Shown: one piece after another, positions 1-5,128 of the stretch
Numbering within the stretch: position 1 is the first letter of the stretch
How the letters are laid out: the number at the start of each line of letters is the position of its first letter
Origin: Ferrovum sp.
GTDB taxonomy: Bacteria > Pseudomonadota > Gammaproteobacteria > Burkholderiales > Ferrovaceae
Assembly (NCBI GenBank): GCA_027450105.1
Contig: DAIDKJ010000101.1
Coordinates: forward strand, 1 to 5,128
Length of the DNA: 5,128 bases
Reading direction: 5' to 3'
Program-made: the position numbers and the translations under genes
The notes under the pieces: generated by a model
The model's input: only the letters and a program-made list of their open reading frames with translations
What the model was told of the DNA's origin: nothing
The model's database searches: none

Positions 1-953
1 GAACCCCCGCGCAGCACCTTGTAATTGCGGTTGACTTTCTTTAGTTCGGAGAGTTTGAGGGTGCGGTCCTGGGCGTTTTCCTGCACGGCGACCTTGCCCT
101 GGAAGAGATCGCTGGCCGCCACCGAACCGGGATACGGCAAAAAGTCATCCTCGGTCCATTCATCCACGTTGCCCGCCAGGTCCAGCACCCCATAGGGACT
201 TGCTCCCTGGGGATAGGCGTTCACATTGGTGGCCGAACCCACGTTGTAATAGGTGTTGAGTCGGGTGGAATCCATGGTGTCCCCCCAAGGCCAGCGGCGC
301 CCATCCGTGCCCCGTCCCGCCTTTTCAAACTCGGCTTCGGTGGGCAGACGCTTGTGGGCCCAGGCCGCGTAGTCACGGGCGTCATACCAGGTGACCATGG
401 TGACGGGATAGAGCAGTTCCCCTTTGGGGATGCGTCCATTTTTCCAGTTCAGGGGGGGGCGATGTTTGGTGGCCGCCACAAAACGCGCATATTGGGCATT
501 GGTGACCAGGTACTTGTCGATGGCATAGGCCGGCAATATCACCGAATGGGCTGGTTTATCCTGCAAATCGGCGCGTTCCAGGTTGGTTCCCATGGTAAAA
601 CGACCGGCTGGAATCGTGATCTGGGTTGCCAGATCTTCCCACTGCTCGCGCGTGAGCAAGCGTTCGGCCTCGATGACGGTGTAGCCCTGATTGGGGGCCT
701 CGCCGTGTTCATGGCGCTCCTGCAGGGTGATGTCTTCGCCCGCGGCACGAACCCGGGTCTTTTCTTCCTTCAGGTCATAGGAGGCCATCTTGCGCATGTC
801 TTCCATCCGCCCCGCGCCCAACCCGATGACGTGGATCGTGCTGCCGATCATCACTACGGCAATGCAGGTGACGATGGTGGCCGACAGATATCTTTTGCGA
901 CGCGCGCGCTCTTCAAAGGTGGGCGGCGTGCGTGTGCCCTTGCCTAATGTCAT
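1..953 (-). CDS. Membrane-anchored FGE/SUMF1-family (FGE-sulfatase domain) protein, C-terminus missing
   Basis: The first 317 complete codons are visible and the gene runs off the window start. A basic N-terminus (FEERARRKR) precedes one membrane helix (about 22-46). A charged linker (about 48-110) follows, then the FGE-sulfatase domain from about 111: IPAGRFTMGT, YAIDKYLVTNAQYARF, KRLPTEAEFEKAGRG, WPWGD, YGVLDLAGNVDEWTEDD, and VLRGGS at the very edge. True formylglycine-generating enzymes oxidise a sulfatase cysteine using a copper-binding cysteine pair located after the RGGS motif, which is outside the window. The only visible cysteine is C30 in the membrane helix, so catalytic status is unknown. 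Many family members are not FGEs, for example NirV, encoded beside nitrite reductase genes. The ATG lies 4 nt after the preceding stop, with no strong ribosome-binding site, which fits coupled translation. Confidence 0.9.
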   Translation of the reverse strand, partial: MTLGKGTRTPPTFEERARRKRYLSATIVTCIAVVMIGSTIHVIGLGAGRMEDMRKMASYDLKEEKTRVRAAGEDITLQERHEHGEAPNQGYTVIEAERLLTREQWEDLATQITIPAGRFTMGTNLERADLQDKPAHSVILPAYAIDKYLVTNAQYARFVAATKHRPPLNWKNGRIPKGELLYPVTMVTWYDARDYAAWAHKRLPTEAEFEKAGRGTDGRRWPWGDTMDSTRLNTYYNVGSATNVNAYPQGASPYGVLDLAGNVDEWTEDDFLPYPGSVAASDLFQGKVAVQENAQDRTLKLSELKKVNRNYKVLRGG

Positions 954-957
954 TGGT

Positions 958-1458
958 TTATGCCCCGGGGTGCTTGTTGTCCGGGGTTTCGCTGCTCTGG
1001 GCTGGCATGGCTTTATCTTTGTACACCAGATGCTGCTCGCGCCGGCCATAGGTTTTCTTCACCAGCACCTCGCCCAGAATGGCCCCGATGAGCGCGGCCT
1101 CCATCACCAGGATCACAAAAAAACCCCACCATCCCAGGGGAATCAGCGATGCCCCCTGGGGTACGCCCGTGATTTCGGCCACTTCGTAGTAATTGAGCGC
1201 ACGCACGATCAGTGGTGGCAGGTAGCACAACCATTTGCTCCCTTTGCCAAACAACAGACCCAGAACCAGACCCGCAAAGGCCGGGAGAAAAAATACGTCC
1301 ACCACCCAGGCTGGGCTGAAATAGCCGATACCGCCTGTGAAGACTTCAATATTGACACCCAGCAGGCGGTCCCCCAGATGATTCAGGACCGCCGCCAGGG
1401 TGACGGCCACAAAGGCTCGGGAGAAACGGTTTTCGGGTACAGCGACAGGAACTCTCAT
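958..1458 (-). CDS. Four-helix integral membrane protein of unknown function
   Basis: The protein has 166 residues. Its hydrophobic stretches are at about 12-34 (FVAVTLAAVLNHLGDRLLG, with polar H27 and D30 inside), 51-71 (WVVDVFFLPAFAGLVLGLLFG), 76-91 (WLCYLPPLIVRALNYY) and 108-133 (LGWWGFFVILVMEAALIGAILGEVLV). A polar C-terminal tail of about 33 residues follows. I do not recognise the family; there is no haem or metal motif. Its start overlaps the cytochrome c stop by ATGA (1455-1458), and the FGE-domain gene begins 4 nt after its stop. This tight packing implies co-translation with a respiratory cytochrome, so a role as its membrane partner or in assembly is plausible but inferred only from position. 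Confidence 0.82.
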   Translation of the reverse strand: MRVPVAVPENRFSRAFVAVTLAAVLNHLGDRLLGVNIEVFTGGIGYFSPAWVVDVFFLPAFAGLVLGLLFGKGSKWLCYLPPLIVRALNYYEVAEITGVPQGASLIPLGWWGFFVILVMEAALIGAILGEVLVKKTYGRREQHLVYKDKAMPAQSSETPDNKHPGA

Positions 1459-1952
1459 GGTTTGTAGTCTTTGCCGGTGAGCTTTTCAAATTCCGTTTTG
1501 CGCGTCTCTTCCAGATACCAGTCTTGCACCTTCAAGCTCGCCACGTAGCGTGCCAGGGTACGGCGGTCGGCTTCGGGCAGATCTTTGTACGAGGGCATGC
1601 GGTATTCTGGTTTGAGCCGGCTGGGAAGAATCGACTGCGGGTTACTGGCCGAGAAGTACTGGTACAGCCAAGCTTCGTCGCGCAAGGAACCGATTCCATC
1701 CAGAGGCGGAGAGGGGACCGCTTGCATCATGTCCCGCACCGACCAGAGGGAATGGCACTGACGACACTGATTTTGACGCACCAGGTCAGAACCGGCCCGG
1801 GCCAGCTCGGGGCTGGCGGTGGTATAGAAGGGAATACCCCGGTCTTTGGTGGAACCCGACCCAGCCCCATCCGTCACCAGCATGTTGCGGGTTACAACCC
1901 CCCCCACCATTAGAGCAATCAGGGCCAATACAGCCCATTCACCGCGCTTCAT
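1455..1952 (-). CDS. Membrane-anchored mono-haem cytochrome c
   Basis: The protein is 165 residues long. An N-terminal hydrophobic segment (about 5-21, WAVLALIALMVGGVV) after MKRGE acts as an uncleaved anchor or signal peptide, leaving a class I-type cytochrome c domain in the periplasm. The haem site is CRQCH at 63-67 and the likely sixth ligand is Met119 in EYRMPSY. Between them lie PPLDGIG and a helix with LYQYF, as in cytochrome c domains related to those of oxidase subunits. The C-terminal helix ADRRTLARYVASL is followed by a charged tail of about 25 residues. It probably carries electrons in the membrane-bound chain. Because the third oxidase subunit has no haem, this protein is a candidate replacement electron-entry module, although it lies beyond the terminator. 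It has ATGA overlaps with both neighbours. Confidence 0.92.
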   Translation of the reverse strand: MKRGEWAVLALIALMVGGVVTRNMLVTDGAGSGSTKDRGIPFYTTASPELARAGSDLVRQNQCRQCHSLWSVRDMMQAVPSPPLDGIGSLRDEAWLYQYFSASNPQSILPSRLKPEYRMPSYKDLPEADRRTLARYVASLKVQDWYLEETRKTEFEKLTGKDYKP

Positions 1953-2224
1953 GCGGCCTGATTGCGCGCCTCGGCCTGAGCTTTCAGCACCCGGTCACGG
2001 CTGGCTTCCTGCTCGGCCAGTACCTTGCGGCTTTTGGCGTATTCTTCCGGGTCCATCTTGTCCTTGTCGGACTCGCTAAACACCAGATACTTGATATCTT
2101 CATCGAACTGCTCATTGCGTGATGCCCAACGGATGCCATAAATGCTGGCCGCAATGATCATTCCCCCCACAATCAACCACAGATAGATGGTCCAGCCATC
2201 CCCTAGCGAATCGAGAAAGCTCAT
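1949..2224 (-). CDS. Small single-helix membrane protein, CcoS/CcoQ-like
   Basis: The 91-residue protein has one membrane helix near its N-terminus (about 12-30, TIYLWLIVGGMIIAASIYG). It is followed by RWASRNEQFDEDIKYLVF, then a highly charged, helix-prone tail rich in Lys, Glu and Ala (about 50-90). The helix followed by W-A-x-R-x-x-QFD is reminiscent of CcoS/FixS, a small protein needed for maturation of cbb3 oxidase, and of CcoQ. Those proteins are usually shorter and lack such a tail. Translation is well supported by AAGGAG 6 nt before the ATG. Its stop overlaps the start of the cytochrome c gene by ATGA, so the two are probably translationally coupled. The CDS is firm; the family link is tentative. 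Confidence 0.82.
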   Translation of the reverse strand: MSFLDSLGDGWTIYLWLIVGGMIIAASIYGIRWASRNEQFDEDIKYLVFSESDKDKMDPEEYAKSRKVLAEQEASRDRVLKAQAEARNQAA

Positions 2225-2292
2225 GTGATTCTCCTTGAAAGTCGTTTAACTTGCTGTTGGTTAGATGACGAGGGCCAGCAATCGTTCACCTG

Positions 2293-2322
2293 ATGATAGC
2301 ACCTGTTTCGGCAACCTGTCTG
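2293..2322 (-). promoter_or_regulatory. Possible sigma70-type promoter with extended -10
   Basis: In the 127-nt gap between the two-helix gene and the CcoS/CcoQ-like gene, the minus strand carries TGCTATCAT (2293-2301), an extended -10 matching TATAAT at five of six positions. CAGACA (2317-2322) lies 18 nt upstream and matches the -35 consensus at four of six. Transcription would start about 60 nt before the ATG at 2224. A match this short can occur by chance. Confidence 0.3.
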
Positions 2323-2351
2323 GAGAGCTTGCCCAGCGCGACTTCTTGCGT

Positions 2352-2651
2352 TTAGAAAAGGTATCCTGACACCATCTGGGTGGCCCCAAAAACGACAGCG
2401 ACGACGACGCCCATGATGATGGCTGCAAACATGAGCTTCTCGCCCAGACGCATTTTTTCCCGCGGGGCATGAGCCCCCTTGATGACCGCATAAATGATGC
2501 CGCAAAAAACCAGAATACCAATGAGCAAAAATATAAACACACCCACACTAAACCGCTGGCTGCGCATGCCTTCAACGCTCAGATCGAGCTTGGGGTTTCC
2601 TGAGTAGTCTGCAAGCACGACATATAGCGCTGGTAGCAGGCGGGTCATCAT
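2352..2651 (-). CDS. Small two-helix membrane protein of unknown function
   Basis: The 99-residue protein has two predicted membrane helices (about 35-57, containing SVGVFIFLLIGILVF, and about 71-94). A basic loop, KGAHAPREKMRLGEK, joins them and probably faces the cytoplasm. The first 30 residues include a mildly hydrophobic segment and then a polar stretch. I do not recognise the family. Two ATG codons are adjacent (2651 and 2648), and an in-frame TAG four codons upstream rules out a longer start. The only ribosome-binding-like sequence (AGGA) is 12 nt away, so initiation may be weak or may use Met29. The gene starts only 34 nt after the terminator T-run, leaving little room for its own promoter; read-through may drive it. 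Gene neighbourhood suggests an oxidase-linked role, but nothing in the protein shows one. Confidence 0.72.
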   Translation of the reverse strand: MMTRLLPALYVVLADYSGNPKLDLSVEGMRSQRFSVGVFIFLLIGILVFCGIIYAVIKGAHAPREKMRLGEKLMFAAIIMGVVVAVVFGATQMVSGYLF

Positions 2652-2685
2652 GGTGTTGATCTATCCTACGCGGTTTGGAGGATGG

Positions 2686-2718
2686 AAAAAACATGCCACA
2701 CCAGAAGGTGTGGCATGT
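2686..2718 (-). terminator. Rho-independent terminator of the ccoNO operon
   Basis: A perfect 12-bp stem is formed by 2691-2702 (ACATGCCACACC) and 2707-2718 around a 4-nt loop. On the minus strand it is followed directly by a run of T (opposite the A-run 2686-2690, extended by the last stem base). It begins 54 nt after the stop of the 35-residue gene, which places the end of the oxidase transcript here. Confidence 0.92.
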
Positions 2719-2772
2719 GGTTGCGGCTTCTGGCAGGCGCTGATCCGTGCCCGCCGAGCAACGGTTTGGTCA

Positions 2773-2880
2773 TTACTTCTTGTCGTAATTGTCCACAAAA
2801 AAGCTGTAAATGAACGGTGCGATAAACGCGATACTCAAGGGCACCAGAATCGCCAAGGGACCGTAATCTAATTCAATCAT
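2773..2880 (-). CDS. 35-residue single-helix membrane protein, candidate small oxidase subunit (CcoQ-like by position)
   Basis: This short gene starts MIELDYGP, has one hydrophobic helix (about residues 8-28, ILVPLSIAFIAPFIYSFF) and ends with the charged tail VDNYDKK. It is followed by TAA and immediately by TGA. A good AGGAG ribosome-binding site lies 8 nt before the ATG. It is the last gene before the operon terminator and begins 39 nt after the haem-less third subunit. Small single-helix proteins such as CcoQ are common in cbb3 operons and help assembly or stability. I see no specific CcoQ sequence signature, so that assignment rests on size, topology and position. Its acidic and aromatic N-terminus (ELDYG) could equally mark a lineage-specific subunit. 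Confidence 0.75.
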   Translation of the reverse strand: MIELDYGPLAILVPLSIAFIAPFIYSFFVDNYDKK

Positions 2881-2919
2881 CTTCAATACTCCTTCAAGAA
2901 TGTATGCACCTGAATGCGT

Positions 2920-3540
2920 TTAGTGTTTTCCGTGAACAGGCTGCCAGCTGGTGGGTGGCAGGCGTTTGATCATCAGGAACACGGCCAGGAAGAAGTAGGA
3001 CAGGTAGAAAATATCGATGGTGTAGCCCTTGTCCCACCAGGGTTGCTGGCGAATCCGGGTGCCATCGGGGCGGTAATTGCCTTCAAAATTGGCCAGAACC
3101 ACCTGGTTGCCCACCACGGTGTAGTCGCGCATATCCACACCCTTGGCCTCCAGCGCCTTGACCTGGTCACGAATTATGCGCAGGTCATCCATGGTCAGTG
3201 GATGGCGCTCCAGTAAGGCGTCCTTGCTGGTGCCCTTGTTCATGGCCACAATTTTTGCCATGGCTTCCGTATCATCCTTGGCGGCCAACACCTCCGGCTT
3301 GTCCATGGAATCCACATAGCTTTGGTACAGGGCCGCAGTGGGACGTTGCCCCCACAGCGGGAAGGTGATGGCAAAAGCCGTAATCACGGTAAGTAGCACC
3401 AGCCAGACCACAGGCGCCGGTACTGCGTTGTTGTCTTCTGTGATGCCGCCTAAATCCTCGGCTTCCCACAGCTTTTCGTTGTAATCCGTCGTCGGTTTGT
3501 CGGACAAGGTCCGCAGCGGTGCATCAAAACTCCAAGACAT
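2920..3540 (-). CDS. Haem-less two-helix membrane protein in the CcoP position of the oxidase operon
   Basis: The protein has 206 residues. A hydrophilic N-terminus containing LGGITEDNNAVPAP leads into a first membrane helix (about 42-63). The acidic/Asn-Pro stretch just before the helix resembles the N-terminal domain of CcoP/FixP. A polar, partly helical region (about 64-173) follows, then a second helix (about 174-192) and a short basic tail. A genuine CcoP carries two CxxCH haem sites; this protein has none and contains no cysteine, so it cannot bind covalent haem c. Its position directly after ccoN-ccoO suggests a structural oxidase subunit replacing CcoP. The start is supported by AGGGGGA about 7 nt upstream; the next gene begins 39 nt downstream. 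CDS status is secure; relation to CcoP rests on position and the N-terminal segment only. Confidence 0.85.
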   Translation of the reverse strand: MSWSFDAPLRTLSDKPTTDYNEKLWEAEDLGGITEDNNAVPAPVVWLVLLTVITAFAITFPLWGQRPTAALYQSYVDSMDKPEVLAAKDDTEAMAKIVAMNKGTSKDALLERHPLTMDDLRIIRDQVKALEAKGVDMRDYTVVGNQVVLANFEGNYRPDGTRIRQQPWWDKGYTIDIFYLSYFFLAVFLMIKRLPPTSWQPVHGKH

Positions 3541-3561
3541 TATGGTTCCCCCTGTTTATGT

Positions 3562-3593
3562 GGTTGATTGGTGGCCTGTGCCACCAATCAACC
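3562..3593 (-). other. Perfect 14-bp inverted repeat (RNA hairpin) between ccoO and the third oxidase gene
   Basis: The arms 3562-3575 (GGTTGATTGGTGGC) and 3580-3593 are exact reverse complements around a 4-nt loop. In the minus-strand transcript the hairpin starts 28 nt after the ccoO stop and ends 21 nt before the next ATG, just upstream of its GGGGGA ribosome-binding site. No T-run follows it on the minus strand, so it does not look like an intrinsic terminator. A role in mRNA processing or 3'-end protection, setting different subunit levels, is inference. Confidence 0.8.
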
Positions 3594-3621
3594 GTTTGCT
3601 TAAGGCCTGTCGATCGTTCGC

Positions 3622-4563
3622 TTATTTCAAGGTCAGAACAAAGTCGATCAGGGCCCGCGCGTCGGAATTGCTGGCGTACATGGGCACATCCGGTGCTGTG
3701 ACGCGTTTTCCTTCACGGTACTCATTGTACTCTGCGCGCCACTTGTCAAAGTCAATTTTCTGGCCCTTGGCATCTACAGGACCCCAGAGATAGTCAAAGC
3801 GGGGCATGATGGAATGAGGTTGCACCAAACGTGGGTTGAAGAAGTGCAGCATCATCCATTCTTTGGACGAGTTGCGTGAGCCCACATGCAACAAATCGGG
3901 CGCTTTGCGATCCGACCCGAAGGCTGTGGGGGATTCGCCGTTGAAGTCCCCCAGCATGGGTGGCGCGCCAAACACCTGCCAATCCTGGGTTTGTTCGGGC
4001 AACAGGGTATGACACCACCAGCATCCTTCACGCACGAAAACCGTCTTGCCGTAGGCGGCGTGTTGGGTATTGGCATCGCCAGCCGTCTTCAGGACGGCAT
4101 CGGGAGTCCAGCCCATGGTGGCTGTGGCGTTTTCGATGTAATAGTGTTTTTGCTCATCGGGCTTGACCAGAAACACAGCCCCCTGGTCCTTGTTGGCTTC
4201 GTTGATATGGCCCCGATCCAGACTCAATTGCTTGACGATTGCCCCCAGATTGTCGGGGTGCAGAATACCGCCTGGAAAGGTGGTTCCGGCCTCGTACACG
4301 TAGGCCGTGGTGGGCTCCATGGGCTGTCCGGTTTTAGGGTCGTTTTTCAACAACACCTTGACAGGCTTATGTAGTCCCGTCAAGAACGGATCTTCCAGGC
4401 TGAACCCGGATTCGTGACCGGCCCACAGCTGCTTGTCCAGCGCCACTTCGGTGGCAGTCACGTTGTTGATGTCAAAACTGGGCATCAACAAGGTGATGGT
4501 CATGGAACCGCCCAATGCCAAGGCAAAGAAACGGGCGCCAATTTTATACTCTCTGAATTTCAT
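3622..4563 (-). CDS. ccoO: cbb3 oxidase mono-haem cytochrome c subunit (CcoO-like, extended)
   Basis: This is the membrane-anchored c-type cytochrome that passes electrons to CcoN. It has 313 residues. A short cytoplasmic N-terminus is followed by one hydrophobic anchor (about residues 12-29), then a long periplasmic part. The single haem site is REGCWWCH (CxxCH at 181-185). The likely distal Met ligand is Met253 in SIMPRFDYLW, and APDLLHVGSR and HFFNPR also resemble CcoO family motifs. The anchor-to-haem stretch (about 30-175) is roughly 100 residues longer than I expect for a classical CcoO, and its content is not recognised. The start is supported by an AGGAGAA ribosome-binding site 8 nt upstream. 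It lies 28 nt after ccoN and 81 nt before the next gene, with a hairpin in that gap. The family call is strong; the role of the extension is unknown. Confidence 0.92.
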   Translation of the reverse strand: MKFREYKIGARFFALALGGSMTITLLMPSFDINNVTATEVALDKQLWAGHESGFSLEDPFLTGLHKPVKVLLKNDPKTGQPMEPTTAYVYEAGTTFPGGILHPDNLGAIVKQLSLDRGHINEANKDQGAVFLVKPDEQKHYYIENATATMGWTPDAVLKTAGDANTQHAAYGKTVFVREGCWWCHTLLPEQTQDWQVFGAPPMLGDFNGESPTAFGSDRKAPDLLHVGSRNSSKEWMMLHFFNPRLVQPHSIMPRFDYLWGPVDAKGQKIDFDKWRAEYNEYREGKRVTAPDVPMYASNSDARALIDFVLTLK

Positions 4564-4591
4564 AATGAGTTCTCCTCAGTTGGCTGGCGGC

Positions 4592-5128
4592 TTAGCGTTC
4601 GTAGGCCAGTTCGTGTGGCATACGGCCCTCAGGAACCACAGTGCCTTCCCGTGCAGTCATCCACATGTTGTAGAGCCAGAAGCAGTTACCGGTAAACACC
4701 AGGGAACCACCAATCCAGCGGGCAATCATGTAGGGGTGTTCTGCCATGACCACATCGATGTAGGGGACTTCGTAGATTTTTCCGGCGCCCTGAATCAGAC
4801 CGGCAATGGTCATGGACACCCAGTAGGTGGTGAAGCCGATGAGCAACAGCCAGAAGTGAATATTACCCAGCGTGAGGGAATAGAGCTTGCGCTTGAGGAT
4901 GGTTTGCAGACCCAGATACACGGCAGCCGCTTCCAGGAAGGTGGAAAAGCCCAACAGTGCCAGGTGCGCATGGGCCACGATCCAGCCGGTTCCGTGAATG
5001 TACCAGTTGATGGCTCGTGTTTGCTGAAAGCCACCTTGCATGTTCAAGGGGATGGCCATCAGGCAACCCGTGACCGTGAAACGCACTTCGAGGTTTTCCA
5101 CAAACAGATTCCACTTGCCTTGCATGGT
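4592..5128 (-). CDS. ccoN: cbb3-type haem-copper oxidase catalytic subunit I (CcoN), C-terminal part only
   Basis: This is the membrane-embedded catalytic subunit of a C-family haem-copper reductase, which takes electrons from the c-haem subunits and reduces the terminal acceptor (O2 in true cbb3 oxidases). Only the last 178 residues are visible; the gene enters from beyond position 5128, so its start is unknown. The sequence shows the HAH pair in WIVAHAHLALLGF (codons at 4970-4972 and 4964-4966). In CcoN these histidines ligate high-spin haem b3 and low-spin haem b. Downstream, IHFWLLLIGF, AGLIQG and HPYMIARWIGG match the last CcoN helices in order and spacing. About four hydrophobic helices are visible, and the protein ends LAYER before TAA. 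ccoO follows after 28 nt. The CuB histidines and cross-linked tyrosine lie upstream of the visible part, so an NO-reductase relative cannot be formally excluded. Confidence 0.93.
   Translation of the reverse strand, partial: TMQGKWNLFVENLEVRFTVTGCLMAIPLNMQGGFQQTRAINWYIHGTGWIVAHAHLALLGFSTFLEAAAVYLGLQTILKRKLYSLTLGNIHFWLLLIGFTTYWVSMTIAGLIQGAGKIYEVPYIDVVMAEHPYMIARWIGGSLVFTGNCFWLYNMWMTAREGTVVPEGRMPHELAYER

Noticed and set aside
354..947. Long plus-strand open frame (197 codons)
   Set aside because: It lies antisense to the FGE-domain gene, whose minus-strand translation shows unmistakable family motifs throughout; the plus-strand product shows no coherent domain.
1133..1160. 8-bp inverted repeat CCCAGGGG / CCCCTGGG with 12-nt loop
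   Set aside because: It lies inside the four-helix membrane gene, where Pro-Gln-Gly and Pro-Leu-Gly codons explain the C/G runs; no T-run or regulatory context.
790..1467. Plus-strand open frame of 225 codons
   Set aside because: It spans the boundary of two clearly coding minus-strand genes and gives a low-complexity product without a recognisable fold; it is a shadow frame.
2225..2280. 6-bp inverted repeat TTGCTG / CAGCAA in the gap before the CcoS/CcoQ-like gene
   Set aside because: The stem is short with a 19-nt loop and no T-run; it is within chance expectation.
2221..2575. Alternative minus-strand frames running through the end of the two-helix gene into the gap
   Set aside because: They are out of frame with the two-helix membrane gene and lack a good ribosome-binding site; their Ser/Arg-rich products look like frame artefacts.
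2646..2690. TAGGAT as a -10 box for the two-helix gene
   Set aside because: It matches the consensus at only four positions and the -35 location falls in the terminator T-run with a poor match.
3886..4374. Plus-strand open frame of 162 codons
   Set aside because: It is antisense to ccoO across the haem motif region; no independent coding signal.
1..5128. tRNA, rRNA, CRISPR array, insertion sequence or phage attachment site
   Set aside because: No cloverleaf, rRNA segment, spaced direct repeats, transposase or terminal repeats were seen; the window is almost fully occupied by same-strand genes.

Overview
The window comes from a bacterium that respires with a cbb3-type (C-family) haem-copper oxidase. 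All eight supported genes lie on the minus strand, so transcription runs from high to low coordinates. The periplasmic c-type cytochromes point to a Gram-negative organism. Moderate GC and an FGE/SUMF1-family gene beside respiratory genes would suit several pseudomonadotal groups (magnetotactic Magnetococcia or iron-oxidising Zetaproteobacteria are guesses), but nothing in the window fixes the taxon.

Region 1 (5128 to 2773) is the oxidase operon. It holds the C-terminal third or so of the catalytic subunit CcoN, entering from beyond the window edge; a mono-haem CcoO with an unusually long stretch between membrane anchor and haem motif; a 206-residue two-helix protein in the CcoP position that has no CxxCH motif and no cysteine at all; and a 35-residue single-helix protein in the CcoQ-like position. 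A perfect 14-bp hairpin lies between ccoO and the third gene. A strong rho-independent terminator (2686-2718) closes the unit.

Region 2 (2651 to 1) is an accessory membrane and cytochrome cluster: a 99-residue two-helix protein, a 91-residue single-helix protein with a CcoS/CcoQ-like look, a membrane-anchored mono-haem cytochrome c, a four-helix membrane protein of unknown function, and a membrane-anchored FGE-sulfatase-domain protein cut by the window start. The middle genes overlap by ATGA and the last is 4 nt away, so the last four genes are probably one transcript. A possible promoter with an extended -10 sits in the 127-nt gap before the CcoS/CcoQ-like gene.

Taken together, this looks like a cbb3-family terminal reductase in which the usual di-haem CcoP is replaced by a haem-less subunit. 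A separate membrane-bound cytochrome c next door is a candidate electron donor. The CuB ligands and active-site tyrosine of CcoN lie outside the window, so oxygen versus nitric oxide as substrate cannot be settled here; the CcoN-like C-terminus favours oxygen.
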